Below are positions 1 through 8,292 of a stretch of DNA of 42,918 nucleotides, in pieces. The notes beneath the pieces were generated by a model, which saw only the letters and a program-made list of their open reading frames with translations, had not been told where the DNA came from and ran no database searches. Where the stretch lies: positions 1-42,918 of the forward strand of contig CAMDYX010000021.1 of the NCBI GenBank assembly GCA_945910395.1, written 5' to 3'. A program made the position numbers and the translations under genes. The stretch is from an uncultured Agathobacter sp. Its GTDB lineage: Bacteria > Bacillota > Clostridia > Lachnospirales > Lachnospiraceae. Within the stretch, counting starts at the first letter, position 1. Every line of letters begins with the position of its first letter.

Positions 1-2
1 TT

Positions 3-161
3 TATGATATTGTCTGGAAAGAACCCTATTCCGGCGATTATAACATCGTCATGAGTCATGTCCGGAATGTTCGGGAGAAGATAGAGGATAACCCAAGCAA
101 GCCAATCTATATACAGACTGTTTGGGGAGTCGGCTATAAATTTAATAACGAACAAAAATGA
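3..161 (+). CDS. Response regulator, OmpR/PhoB type, C-terminal fragment
   Basis: The window opens inside this gene; 52 codons remain before a TGA. The visible part is the second half of an OmpR-family winged-helix DNA-binding domain. The recognition-helix segment reads VMSHVRNVREKIE and the closing beta-hairpin reads IQTVWGVGYKF, the hallmark end of this family. The receiver domain and any partner kinase would lie to the left of the window. It is followed directly by a terminator, so it is the last gene of its transcript. Family assignment is firm; the signal sensed cannot be told from this fragment. Confidence 0.85.
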   Translation, partial: YDIVWKEPYSGDYNIVMSHVRNVREKIEDNPSKPIYIQTVWGVGYKFNNEQK

Positions 162-198
162 GCAGGTATTGCAGAGTGTTTGTAATATCTGCTTTTTA
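161..198 (+). terminator. Rho-independent terminator after the response regulator
   Basis: AGCAGGTATT (161-170) pairs with AATATCTGCT (184-193) as a 10-bp stem containing one G-U pair. A 13-nt loop separates the arms and a TTTTTA tract follows. The stem starts on the last base of the preceding stop codon. Confidence 0.8.
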
Positions 199-214
199 TA
201 TGGCGATAAAAGGC

Positions 215-243
215 TTGATTTTATATAGAAATAGGATTAAAAT
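215..243 (+). promoter_or_regulatory. sigmaA-type promoter for leuA
   Basis: A -35 box TTGATT (215-220) and a -10 box TAAAAT (238-243) are separated by exactly 17 bp. Transcription would start near 250, giving a leader of roughly 88 nt. That is too short for a T-box, and no T-box consensus is seen. Confidence 0.7.
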
Positions 244-254
244 GTATCAAGATA

Positions 255-274
255 AATGATTAAATTTAATCATT
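255..274. promoter_or_regulatory. 20-bp perfect palindrome, candidate operator of leuA
   Basis: The sequence AATGATTAAATTTAATCATT is a perfect palindrome. It lies 11 bp downstream of the -10 box, across the expected start of transcription, which is a classic repressor position. Which protein binds it is unknown; the AraC-type domain carried by the downstream enzyme is one candidate, but AraC proteins usually bind direct repeats. Confidence 0.55.
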
Positions 275-286
275 CAAAGTACAGAA

Positions 287-307
287 GTTATGTGATACCA
301 TCATAAC
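287..307. promoter_or_regulatory. Second inverted repeat in the leuA leader
   Basis: GTTATG (287-292) and CATAAC (302-307) are perfect inverted arms with a 9-nt spacer, ending 30 nt before the start codon. It could be a second operator or a small RNA hairpin. No U-tract follows, so it is not a terminator. Confidence 0.35.
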
Positions 308-337
308 ACAAAAAAGGAACAAAAAGGAAGTAGAGAT

Positions 338-2326
338 ATGAAAGGATACGAAAAATATGAGCGAGCATACTTTATGCCGCCGGAATGTACATATGATTGG
401 GTGAAAAAGGATTATGTGGATAAGGCACCTTACTGGGTGTCTGTTGATCTTAGAGATGGTAACCAGGCACTGATTGAGCCAATGAGTCTGGAGGAAAAGC
501 TGGAATTCTTCCAGATGCTGGTAAAGATTGGCTTTAAGAAGATTGAGATCGGTTTTCCGGCAGCGTCTGAGACCGAATATATTTTTGCAAGAGAGCTGAT
601 TGAGCGTAATATGATTCCGGAGGATGTGACGATTCATGTGCTGACACAGGCCAGAGAGCATATCATCCGAAGAACCTTTGAGGCACTTGCGGGGGCACCG
701 AGGGCAGTTGTCCATCTTTACAATTCCACATCCGTTGCACAGCGTGAGCAGGTGTTTAAGAAGGATAAGGAAGAAATCAAGCAGATTGCAGTGGATGGCG
801 CGAAGCTTTTAAAGGACCTTGCTGCTGAGACGGAAGGAAACTTTACGTTCCAGTACAGCCCGGAGAGCTTCCCGGGAACAGAGGTAGACTATGCGGTGGA
901 GGTATGTAATGCCGTACTGGATGTATGGGACCCAAAACCGGATAACAAAGTAATCATCAACATTCCCACTACCGTGGAGAATGCAATGCCACATGTTTTT
1001 GCAACCCAGGTGGAATATATCAACAAGAACTTAAGACACCGTGATGGAGTAATCCTGTGTCTGCATCCGCACAACGACCGCGGTTGCGGAGTCAGCGATG
1101 CAGAGCTTGGTATGTTAGCAGGAGCGGAGCAGATCGAGGGAACGCTGTTTGGAAACGGAGAGAGAACCGGTAACGTTGATATTGTTACCCTTGCCATGAA
1201 TATGTATTCCCATGGCGTTGACCCGGAGCTTGATTTTTCCAATATTCCGGAAATCCGTTCCGCATACGAGCGGCTTACCCGTATGCATGTGCATGAGAGA
1301 CAGCCTTATGCCGGTGATCTTGTATTCTCCGCATTTTCGGGATCTCATCAGGATGCAATTGCAAAGGGAATGGCCTGGAGAGAAGAGAAAAAACTGGATA
1401 AGTGGACCGTTCCTTATCTTCCGATTGATCCAAAGGATGTGGGAAGAACCTACGAGGCAGATGTAATCCGAATCAACAGCCAGTCCGGAAAGGGTGGCGT
1501 TGCCTACATCTTAAAGCAGAACTTTGGAATTGCGATTCCGGAGAAGATGCGTGAACAGGTAGGATATATGGTAAAGCAGGTATCGGACGAGGAGCACAAG
1601 GAGCTTTCTCCGCAGTGGGTATATGAGATTTTTGAAGACAACTATGTAAATCACAATCCGATTTTCCTGGTGCCGGAATGCCACTTTAAGCAAATTGATG
1701 GCATTATGGCTGAGGTTTCCATTCATCAGGGTGAGCAGTCCCGTGTGGTTACCGCCAATGGTAATGGACGACTTGACGCAGTAAGTAATGCCATTAAGCA
1801 GTATTTTAACATCAGCTATGAGCTTTCTGTATATGAGGAGCACGCCCTCTCTCACGGCTCTTCTTCAAAGGCCATGGCATATGTGGGGCTGACTTACCAA
1901 AACCAGATGTACTGGGGTGTCGGCATGAAGGAGGATATTATTCAGGCCTCTGTAAATGCCCTTGTTGTTGCTGTAAACCGGCTCCTTGAAGTCAAGAAGG
2001 TTGAAAATGTGCAGGATGAGCGTCTGATAGCAATGCAGAACTTCATTCAGGCAAATTATCAGACCGTAACCCTAACGGACATGGCAGAAGAATTCCATCT
2101 GTCTGAGCCGTACATTTCCAAATACATCAAAGAAAAATCAGGAAAAACCTTTGGTGATCTTGTGCAGAATGCAAGGATGAAAAAGGCAAGAACCCTGCTT
2201 CGAAACAGCAATATGACGGTTGAAAGTATCGCATATACTGCCGGATACCAGAATGTGGAACATTTTAACAGGCAGTTTAAAAAGAAATACAATATGACAC
2301 CAATCGAATATCGCAATCAGAAATAA
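338..2326 (+). CDS. leuA: 2-isopropylmalate synthase fused to a C-terminal AraC-type HTH domain
   Basis: Residues 1 to about 555 match the long-type 2-isopropylmalate synthase, which condenses acetyl-CoA with 2-oxoisovalerate in the first committed step of leucine synthesis. Visible landmarks are the N-terminal VDLRDGNQ catalytic motif (36-43), the metal-binding HPHNDRG near 243 and GNGERTGN of the TIM barrel. The LeuA dimer/allosteric region follows at about 430-555. Residues ~566-662 form a complete AraC/XylS DNA-binding domain with two helix-turn-helix units; the second reads [21 protein letters not shown] and ends in the family signature TPIEYR. The ordinary enzyme is about 560 residues, so the extra 100 residues are a true fusion in one open frame. 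A GGAAG ribosome site lies 10-14 nt upstream. The gene has its own promoter and terminator, so it is monocistronic. Direct transcriptional control by the enzyme is an inference. Confidence 0.93.
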   Translation: MKGYEKYERAYFMPPECTYDWVKKDYVDKAPYWVSVDLRDGNQALIEPMSLEEKLEFFQMLVKIGFKKIEIGFPAASETEYIFARELIERNMIPEDVTIHVLTQAREHIIRRTFEALAGAPRAVVHLYNSTSVAQREQVFKKDKEEIKQIAVDGAKLLKDLAAETEGNFTFQYSPESFPGTEVDYAVEVCNAVLDVWDPKPDNKVIINIPTTVENAMPHVFATQVEYINKNLRHRDGVILCLHPHNDRGCGVSDAELGMLAGAEQIEGTLFGNGERTGNVDIVTLAMNMYSHGVDPELDFSNIPEIRSAYERLTRMHVHERQPYAGDLVFSAFSGSHQDAIAKGMAWREEKKLDKWTVPYLPIDPKDVGRTYEADVIRINSQSGKGGVAYILKQNFGIAIPEKMREQVGYMVKQVSDEEHKELSPQWVYEIFEDNYVNHNPIFLVPECHFKQIDGIMAEVSIHQGEQSRVVTANGNGRLDAVSNAIKQYFNISYELSVYEEHALSHGSSSKAMAYVGLTYQNQMYWGVGMKEDIIQASVNALVVAVNRLLEVKKVENVQDERLIAMQNFIQANYQTVTLTDMAEEFHLSEPYISKYIKEKSGKTFGDLVQNARMKKARTLLRNSNMTVESIAYTAGYQNVEHFNRQFKKKYNMTPIEYRNQK

Positions 2327-2335
2327 CACTCAGAT

Positions 2336-2370
2336 AAATCCTTCCTCATATATCCGGGGAAGGATTTTTT
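2336..2370 (+). terminator. Rho-independent terminator of leuA
   Basis: AAATCCTTCC (2336-2345) pairs with GGAAGGATTT (2358-2367) and runs into TTTTTT. It begins 10 nt after the leuA stop codon. Confidence 0.85.
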
Positions 2371-2396
2371 AAATCTCTTTTCGGATGGAATGTAAT

Positions 2397-3185
2397 ATGA
2401 AACAATTATATTTTTATAAGACATACAATGACGACGTAGTGACAAATGAAAATCAGGATTTTAAGCTGCCGGATAACTACGAGTGGATCAAAAGCTCCTT
2501 TTGGGATCGAATAAAATCCGCTGCAGTTTACGCACTGGCAATCGTGGGAGGCTTTTTATATTGCAAATTCGGTCTTCATCTGCGGGTCGTGGGAAGAAAA
2601 AAATTAAAAGAGAATAGGTACCGTGGCTTCTTTGTGTACGGAAATCACACACAGATGGTGGCAGATGTTTTTCTGCCGGCAATCGCCTGCCTTGGAAAGC
2701 GCATTTACACCATCGTAAGCCCCGCCAATTATGGTCTGCCGGTAATCGGAAAGCTGCTTCCGGCTCTTGGGGCGCTTCCGATACCGGATAGCATGTCCAT
2801 GATGAAAAAGTTTCAAAAGGCCATCGCGACACGAATTGAGCAGAAGCATGTGGTGGTGATTTTCCCGGAGGCCCATGTCTGGCCCTACTATACAAAAATC
2901 AGACCCTTTTCAAATACCTCCTTTCATTATCCGGTGGAGCAGCATGCACCCGTGTATGCGCTGACCACCACCTATCAAAAGCGCATCATAGGGAAAAAGC
3001 CGAAAACAACACTCTATGTGGACGGCCCCTTTTATCCGGATCAGACCCTTTCTGCAAAAGAGCAAAGGGCTAAGCTGTGTGAAAGTGTATCGGCGGTGAT
3101 GCAGCAAAGAAGCAAAAGCAGCAGCTATGAATACATCTCTTATATCAAACAGAAAGAGAGTATTGACAACAGCGTGGTGAAGTGA
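2397..3185 (+). CDS. PlsC-like lysophospholipid acyltransferase family protein
   Basis: This 262-residue protein resembles 1-acyl-glycerol-3-phosphate acyltransferases, which add the second acyl chain in phospholipid synthesis at the membrane. A hydrophobic segment at about 41-58 precedes the catalytic block. The block reads YGNHTQMVAD: His84 and Asp90 are five residues apart, whereas the usual motif is HX4D. A later FPEAHVWP (146-153) corresponds to the FPEG substrate-binding block. An in-frame ATG at 2385 is possible, but GGATGGAA (2383-2390) is a ribosome site placed correctly for 2397. The gene stands upstream of a glycosyltransferase set, so a role in lipid or glycolipid modification is plausible. 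The acceptor is not known. Confidence 0.75.
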   Translation: MKQLYFYKTYNDDVVTNENQDFKLPDNYEWIKSSFWDRIKSAAVYALAIVGGFLYCKFGLHLRVVGRKKLKENRYRGFFVYGNHTQMVADVFLPAIACLGKRIYTIVSPANYGLPVIGKLLPALGALPIPDSMSMMKKFQKAIATRIEQKHVVVIFPEAHVWPYYTKIRPFSNTSFHYPVEQHAPVYALTTTYQKRIIGKKPKTTLYVDGPFYPDQTLSAKEQRAKLCESVSAVMQQRSKSSSYEYISYIKQKESIDNSVVK

Positions 3186-3194
3186 TATAACATG

Positions 3195-3215
3195 ATGTAG
3201 TAATAAATGCTACAT
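3195..3215 (+). other. Small hairpin before the GT8 gene
   Basis: ATGTAG (3195-3200) and CTACAT (3210-3215) form a 6-bp stem just ahead of the ribosome site of the next gene. No U-tract follows, so this is not a terminator. It may be chance. Confidence 0.25.
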
Positions 3216-3232
3216 AACGGAGTTTAAAAAGC

Positions 3233-4075
3233 ATGAACATCTTGTTTTGCGGAGATAAGAAAATTGAAGAAGGATTACTGCTTTCCATTTTGTCGATTAC
3301 AAAGCAGGTATGGGAAGAGCTTCATATTTATGTGCTTACAGCCCAGTTCGATTATGAGGGAAAACGTTATGACAGGGTTTCGGAATCGGCGGTTTCCTTT
3401 CTGGATACCCTGGTAAAGCAGAAGCGAACAGAGAATTCTGTGGAATGCTTTGATATCTCTTCGCACTTTTTGGCGGAGCTTCCGGATAAGAACATGGGAA
3501 CAAGATTTACTCCTTGCTGCATGCTACGGCTTTTTGCGGATCTGGTGCCGCAGCTTCCGGATAAGATACTGTATCTGGACAATGATGTGATCTGCAGAAG
3601 AGATTTTACGCCGTTTTATAGTCAGGATATCACAAATTTTGAGTTTGTTGGTGTATTAGACTATTACGGGAGCTGGTTTTTCCGGAAAAAATGGTACAAG
3701 CGGGATTACTGTAATTCCGGAGTACTTCTCCTTAATCTGAAAAAAATCAGACAGACCAATTTGTTTGGAAAATGCAGAAAAGCCTGTATCGAAAAAAATA
3801 TGTTTATGCCGGACCAGTCGGCACTGAATAAACTGGCAGTAGCTAAGGGCATCGATGAAAGAAGGTATAATGACCAGCGCAGACTCCGGGAGGACACGGT
3901 GCTGCAGCATTTTACAACCACCTTCCGCTTTTTCCCATGGTTTCACACAGTTACCGTAAAACCGTGGCAGATCGAGGACATGCACAGGGTGCTTAAGCTT
4001 CATGAGTATGATGAACTTTTGGATGAATTTGTAGTGTTAAAAAGAAAGATGAATCAGGAGGAACTTTCCCTATGA
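3233..4075 (+). CDS. Glycosyltransferase family 8 protein
   Basis: A 280-residue GT-A fold enzyme. The nucleotide-sugar/metal motif appears as KILYLDNDVI, with DND at 116-118 in place of the generic DXD. The next block, DYCNSGVLLLNLKKIR, is the conserved acceptor-side NSGVLLLN motif of family GT8, and DQSALNKLA follows as expected. There is no signal peptide or membrane segment, so it acts at the cytoplasmic face. It overlaps the next GT8 gene by 4 bases (ATGA), implying translational coupling and a shared product. The sugar donor and acceptor cannot be read from sequence; likely products are surface polysaccharide or glycolipid. Confidence 0.88.
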   Translation: MNILFCGDKKIEEGLLLSILSITKQVWEELHIYVLTAQFDYEGKRYDRVSESAVSFLDTLVKQKRTENSVECFDISSHFLAELPDKNMGTRFTPCCMLRLFADLVPQLPDKILYLDNDVICRRDFTPFYSQDITNFEFVGVLDYYGSWFFRKKWYKRDYCNSGVLLLNLKKIRQTNLFGKCRKACIEKNMFMPDQSALNKLAVAKGIDERRYNDQRRLREDTVLQHFTTTFRFFPWFHTVTVKPWQIEDMHRVLKLHEYDELLDEFVVLKRKMNQEELSL

Positions 4076-5034
4076 CAACAGTAAAGAACAGGATACCGGT
4101 TTTCTTTTCCATTGACGATCGTTATGCAGCGTGTCTTGCAGTGGCAATGAAATCCTTAATAAGCAATGCAAATCCGGATAACCATTATCATTTAATTGTG
4201 TTGCACAACAATTTAAGTGAAGAGCATCAGAAACGAATCGGCGCTCTTTCTACGGATTTTGCCAAGGTGGAATTCGTTTCCATGGAGGGGAAGCTTAGCG
4301 AAATCAATGATCGTGCAGGAAGTCGTCTGCGCTGTAACTATTTTACCCTGACTATTTTCTTTCGGCTGTTAATTGCGGACATGTTTCCCCAGTATGATAA
4401 GGGAATCTATGTGGACAGCGACATTATTGTTCCGTCAGATATTGCACAATTGTATCAGATTGATATCGGAGACTGTCTGCTTGGTGCCTGCTCGGATCTT
4501 TCCATTACGGGAATTCCGGTATTTATGAAATATCTGGATGAGGCGATAGGCGTCGGTGGCAGAAATTATGTCAACTCCGGGGTACTTCTTATGAATATGA
4601 AAAAGCTTCGGGAGGTTTCCATGGGCAGAAGATTCTTAGAGCTTTTTCATAAGTATCACTTTGATTCTGTTGCTCCGGATCAGGACTACATAAATGCCAT
4701 GTGCAAGGGCAAGATCTTTTATCTGCCAAAAGAGTGGGATACCATGCCCAATGAAAATGAACCGGAGATTCCAAATCCAAAGCTGATTCATTATAACCTG
4801 TTTTCAAAGCCATGGAATTACGATGATATTCAGTACGAAGATTATTTTTGGAAATATGCAAAAGAGTCTGATTACTACGAGGAGATTCTGGCAGAAAAGG
4901 AAGCCTTTGATGATGCAAAAAGGGAAGAGGAGCAGAAGATGCTGGAGGGCATGCTTGAAAATGCTGCCCGCATCATGAAGGAAGAGGTCACTTTCCGGAG
5001 GGTATTTGAAAGCGGGAAAGAGCAAAGACTGTAA
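4072..5034 (+). CDS. Glycosyltransferase family 8 protein
   Basis: A second GT8 enzyme of 320 residues, not a close duplicate of its neighbour. The start IPVFFSIDDRYAACLAVAM is the typical GT8 N-terminus. GIYVDSDIIV carries the metal-binding DSD at 115-117, NYVNSGVLLMNMKKLR the NSG block, and PDQDYINAM the next conserved helix. The motif LIHYNLFSKPWN contains the conserved C-terminal HY/F...KPW block. The last 50 residues are a charged helix (Glu/Lys rich), possibly for contact with the membrane or a partner. An AGGAGG ribosome site lies inside the end of the preceding gene. A strong terminator follows. Confidence 0.9.
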   Translation: MTTVKNRIPVFFSIDDRYAACLAVAMKSLISNANPDNHYHLIVLHNNLSEEHQKRIGALSTDFAKVEFVSMEGKLSEINDRAGSRLRCNYFTLTIFFRLLIADMFPQYDKGIYVDSDIIVPSDIAQLYQIDIGDCLLGACSDLSITGIPVFMKYLDEAIGVGGRNYVNSGVLLMNMKKLREVSMGRRFLELFHKYHFDSVAPDQDYINAMCKGKIFYLPKEWDTMPNENEPEIPNPKLIHYNLFSKPWNYDDIQYEDYFWKYAKESDYYEEILAEKEAFDDAKREEEQKMLEGMLENAARIMKEEVTFRRVFESGKEQRL

Positions 5035-5045
5035 AAAATGATAAA

Positions 5046-5093
5046 CCGTGAAGCTTTAGAACGAAGAAAGGTCTTTAGTTTCACGGCTTTTTT
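5046..5093 (+). terminator. Rho-independent terminator after the GT8 pair
   Basis: CCGTGAA (5046-5052) pairs with TTCACGG (5080-5086), with further pairing inside the loop (AAGCTTTAGA against TCTTTAGTT is partial). A run of seven T follows. Confidence 0.8.
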
Positions 5094-5141
5094 TATTATA
5101 CTATCCTTTGAATGGATTTTTTTGTATAATGGGAGAAGAAT

Positions 5142-6260
5142 TTGAAAGAACGACTGCGAATCTATACAATGACACATAAGCCCTTTGAGATTCCTAAGGA
5201 CCCTCTCTATGTTCCGCTACAGGTGGGAAGTGCCCTGCAGGAAGACTTAGGATATTTAAGGGATGATACCGGGGACAATATTTCCGCGCAGAACTGCTAT
5301 TACAGCGAGCTTACCGGCTTGTACTGGATCTGGAAAAATGTAAAGAATCTGGATTATGTGGGAACCTGTCATTACCGCAGATATCTGATCAATGACCGGG
5401 AGCTTATTTTTACCGAAGAGGAGTATCTGGACCTGCTTACAGAGTTTGATCTGATTACGACAAAACGGGTTCATCTGAACAATTCTTACCACTTTGGTTT
5501 TTCCGCAAACCATAATATAGTGGCTTTGGATACCACCGGAGAGGTGATCCGGGAATTGTTTCCGGACTATTACGATACCTTTGTAAGACTTGTAAACGGA
5601 CCACAGACCTACTTTGGAAATATTTTTGTGACATCGAAGGAGGTCTTTGACGAATACTGCCACTGGCTGTTTACCATCTTTTTCGAGGTGCAAAAGCGTA
5701 TCGATATGGAAACCGATGAGGATTCCTATCATAAAAGAGTATTCGGCTTTATCTCGGAATTTCTGCTCTATGTTTTTACGACGGTAAAGGGTCTAAGGGT
5801 ATGTGAATGCAAGGTGGGAATGATTGGGGAGAAGGCAGAAACCAGAGAAATGAAGCAGCATCTGGCTGCGTATTTAAAAGCGCATGATATTGACGGGGCA
5901 AAGGAATATTTCATGCAGCAGCACAAGCTGCGGCCGGATATACTGATGGAAGCCTCCGATATCACAGGAGAGCTTCATCTTGCGATGCAGATCATCGCTA
6001 CCGCAGATGCCGAGATGAAACGATACAAAAGCAGCATTTTGGATACGGAAGATGATTTTTATAAGCTGGTGCCGTTCTTTGCAAAATTAAACCGTGCGGT
6101 AACGGATCTGGCGGAAGGAGCACCTTTAGAGGAAGACTTGATATACATAAAGAATATGCCCTTATCGGATGTGGCAATCTGGGTTGCAGTACAGATCTAT
6201 CCGGGAAAAAAGGGAAATAAGGAGGAATTATTCAAATGGTTAATCCAGCAACGTTCATGA
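5142..6260 (+). CDS. DUF4422 family glycosyltransferase-like protein
   Basis: Residues 1-230 belong to the DUF4422 family found in capsule and surface-glycan loci. The diagnostic blocks are SELTGLYWIWKN (55-66), YVGTCHYRRYL (72-82) and the later SYHFGFSANHN. The remaining ~140 residues are helical and unclassified. The start is TTG: GGGAG at 5131-5135 is well placed for 5142 and there is no in-frame ATG before the conserved block (YTM at residues 8-10 would be too late). A TATAAT at 5125-5130 may be the -10 of a promoter, but no good -35 box is seen. It lies in the same direction as the GT8 pair, separated by a terminator. Confidence 0.8.
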   Translation: MKERLRIYTMTHKPFEIPKDPLYVPLQVGSALQEDLGYLRDDTGDNISAQNCYYSELTGLYWIWKNVKNLDYVGTCHYRRYLINDRELIFTEEEYLDLLTEFDLITTKRVHLNNSYHFGFSANHNIVALDTTGEVIRELFPDYYDTFVRLVNGPQTYFGNIFVTSKEVFDEYCHWLFTIFFEVQKRIDMETDEDSYHKRVFGFISEFLLYVFTTVKGLRVCECKVGMIGEKAETREMKQHLAAYLKAHDIDGAKEYFMQQHKLRPDILMEASDITGELHLAMQIIATADAEMKRYKSSILDTEDDFYKLVPFFAKLNRAVTDLAEGAPLEEDLIYIKNMPLSDVAIWVAVQIYPGKKGNKEELFKWLIQQRS

Positions 6261-6472
6261 AATTAATGGGAGCAAAAAATAAATTTGCAAGTGCACATCC
6301 AAAGTTTGTGGCTTTTTTCTCTGCGGTATTGAAGCAGCAGATAGAGGAGGGGACTGTGATTGAAATTACGGTTACAAAGCCCGACGGAACTTCCCTGACC
6401 GGAAATATGCGTGTGCAGCAGTCCGATCTTGAAATTTTTGAAGAACTAAAGAATCTTTCCGTAAATTCGTAG
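6236..6472 (+). CDS. Small conserved-looking protein, 78 residues
   Basis: Overlaps the end of the DUF4422 gene by 25 bases in another frame. A GGAGG ribosome site (6221-6225) is correctly spaced from the ATG, so the overlap is a real translational arrangement. The protein is soluble: an N-terminal helix (FMKLMGAKNKFASAHPKFVAFF) with many Lys/Phe, then a predicted beta-hairpin (GTVIEITVTKPDGT) and a final helix. No catalytic motif is visible. Its function is unknown; its coupling to the glycosyltransferase gene suggests co-production. Confidence 0.65.
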   Translation: MVNPATFMKLMGAKNKFASAHPKFVAFFSAVLKQQIEEGTVIEITVTKPDGTSLTGNMRVQQSDLEIFEELKNLSVNS

Positions 6473-6498
6473 AATAGAAAGAAAGTGAGAAAGATTTT

Positions 6499-8262
6499 AT
6501 GAACAGTAATGAGGAAGAGCAAAAGCTTGGTCGGATCAGGGGAGCAATGTATGGGAAAACGCTTTCCTTTCGGGAATTTTGGAATGCCTATTATAAGGGG
6601 CAGGCAGACGATACGGATTTGATGAGCAGGACGACCCAGCCCTTCTGGCAGAGTATGCGTCTGAGTAAGAAGCGCCTGGAGACAAAAGGGCTTACCATGG
6701 AGACAAGGCTTGTGCCGGATACAAAGCATAATTCCGGAAGAGATGGTGGGGTCATGGTACAAAAAAATGGCAGTGACCTTAGCGGATGCAGTATCTGTGA
6801 CATGAAAACAGAGCGTATCTTCTGGAAGGATGGAAAGCGTATTTATAAGAAAAGGGATCGTGAGATTTGTACCACTTCCATCCTTCAATCGGATGTGGAG
6901 GCGGGACAGGCAGCCTGTCCAAACTGTGGATATGTGGCACCTATCAGCAGCTTTATAGATGGCTGTGATTCCTGCGGATCAAAATATACAGTAAGTGATT
7001 TTGAAGCCAAAATTTCCGGATTTTCTTTGGAAGAAAATGTAAAAAAGAAAATCCTGTTTACAATGAAAAATACAATTACCATACTTGCAGGACTGACGGT
7101 TGGATTTTTGATTATAGGCACCGTGGCATTTTTCCTTTTGGGAATTCTTCTGGTAAATGGCAGGAATGGAGTAGGGGCAGTGGGCTCGCTGACTGCCCTT
7201 CTCTTTTCGGCGGACTTAGTTGGAATTCTGTTTCGCTCCATCATTATTTCAGGCTTCCTTTTTGGATTTGGCGGGGCAATCCTGCTGGCGATGAAGCACG
7301 ATCCCATTGTGGGAGAAGGGATTGCAAAAGCAGTGATAGAGGGCTTTTCGGGGAATGACTTTTATCAGAATCTGGAATACAAGCTTCGAAACATTCATCT
7401 GACCGAACGGGCGGAGGATGTGGCGGCATTCGCCTCTATCCCATTGGATTCCATCGTATCCCGGTATGAGGATGTGGTGGACTGTGACATGACCAAACTG
7501 GACATCAAAAATGTCTATCGGGTAAAAGACGGATATCAGATGGATGCACAAGTAAAGGTGCGAATGATAACGCTTGTCGGGAAGCGCATATCGGAGAAGT
7601 ATGAGGATATAAAACTGACGTTGTTCGGTCGAGCTGATGTAGTACATGGAAAGGTTACTGCGCTTCGTGAATTTAAGTGCTGCAACTGTGGCAGCACAAT
7701 CAATCTGTTAGAGGGAAGCACCTGTGCATATTGTGGCTCAAAGTTTGACTATTCCGACTATGGATGGATCATTACCGGCTATGAGCCCTTGAAGAAAAAG
7801 CATAATCTGTACCGCGAAATAAAGGTTGGCATGTTTGCAGCATATGCGGTGGTACTTGGAGTGCACTTGATCGCACTTTCCCGCAATTCTACAGAGAATT
7901 CCTGGCTTAGTCTTACAAAAGAAGTGAAACAGGAATGGCAGTTTTTTCAGGAATTGTATCAGGATATTCCGATGCCGGAGGAGCTGTGGGCGGAGGCCGT
8001 TCTTGTGGATTCCACGGATGAGCTGATTGAGCGGACATATACCTATGAATTGCCCATGGACGAGGAAAGGATGCTAAGCTATAGGAATGTATTTTTGGAG
8101 AAGGAATACATTCCATATAATCAGGGGCCAAATTATTTTACGGTCTGGAAGTATGCCTATTTTGAACCAACCGAAGAGGAGGCATATCTTAAAATATCAA
8201 CCATCATATCCGAGGATGGATTGAAGCTTTACATAGAAATATTGGAAGATATCAACGAGTAA
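6499..8262 (+). CDS. Membrane protein with two zinc ribbons and a Tim44-like region
   Basis: A 587-residue protein with an unusual plan. Residues 1-135 are polar. A first zinc ribbon follows (CPNC at 140-143, CDSC at 156-159), then two or three hydrophobic segments (about 190-220, 238-265). Residues ~285-430 resemble the Tim44-like fold (region DDFYQNLEYKL through AQVKVRMITL). A second zinc ribbon sits inside or after that fold (CCNC 394-397, CAYC 409-412), and there is another membrane helix at about 441-460. The C-terminal ~125 residues are acidic and probably extracellular. The Tim44-like call is from recollection of the pattern and is moderate. It sits 26 bp after the small gene and 30 bp before the DUF815 gene, so it is probably co-transcribed. 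Confidence 0.7.
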   Translation: MNSNEEEQKLGRIRGAMYGKTLSFREFWNAYYKGQADDTDLMSRTTQPFWQSMRLSKKRLETKGLTMETRLVPDTKHNSGRDGGVMVQKNGSDLSGCSICDMKTERIFWKDGKRIYKKRDREICTTSILQSDVEAGQAACPNCGYVAPISSFIDGCDSCGSKYTVSDFEAKISGFSLEENVKKKILFTMKNTITILAGLTVGFLIIGTVAFFLLGILLVNGRNGVGAVGSLTALLFSADLVGILFRSIIISGFLFGFGGAILLAMKHDPIVGEGIAKAVIEGFSGNDFYQNLEYKLRNIHLTERAEDVAAFASIPLDSIVSRYEDVVDCDMTKLDIKNVYRVKDGYQMDAQVKVRMITLVGKRISEKYEDIKLTLFGRADVVHGKVTALREFKCCNCGSTINLLEGSTCAYCGSKFDYSDYGWIITGYEPLKKKHNLYREIKVGMFAAYAVVLGVHLIALSRNSTENSWLSLTKEVKQEWQFFQELYQDIPMPEELWAEAVLVDSTDELIERTYTYELPMDEERMLSYRNVFLEKEYIPYNQGPNYFTVWKYAYFEPTEEEAYLKISTIISEDGLKLYIEILEDINE

Positions 8263-8292
8263 AAATGAAGTAACGATTGTTGGAGGAATACC

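Noticed and set aside
162-337. T-box riboswitch upstream of leuA
   Set aside because: The predicted leader is under 90 nt and has no T-box consensus or antiterminator stem; the dyads present have no U-tract.
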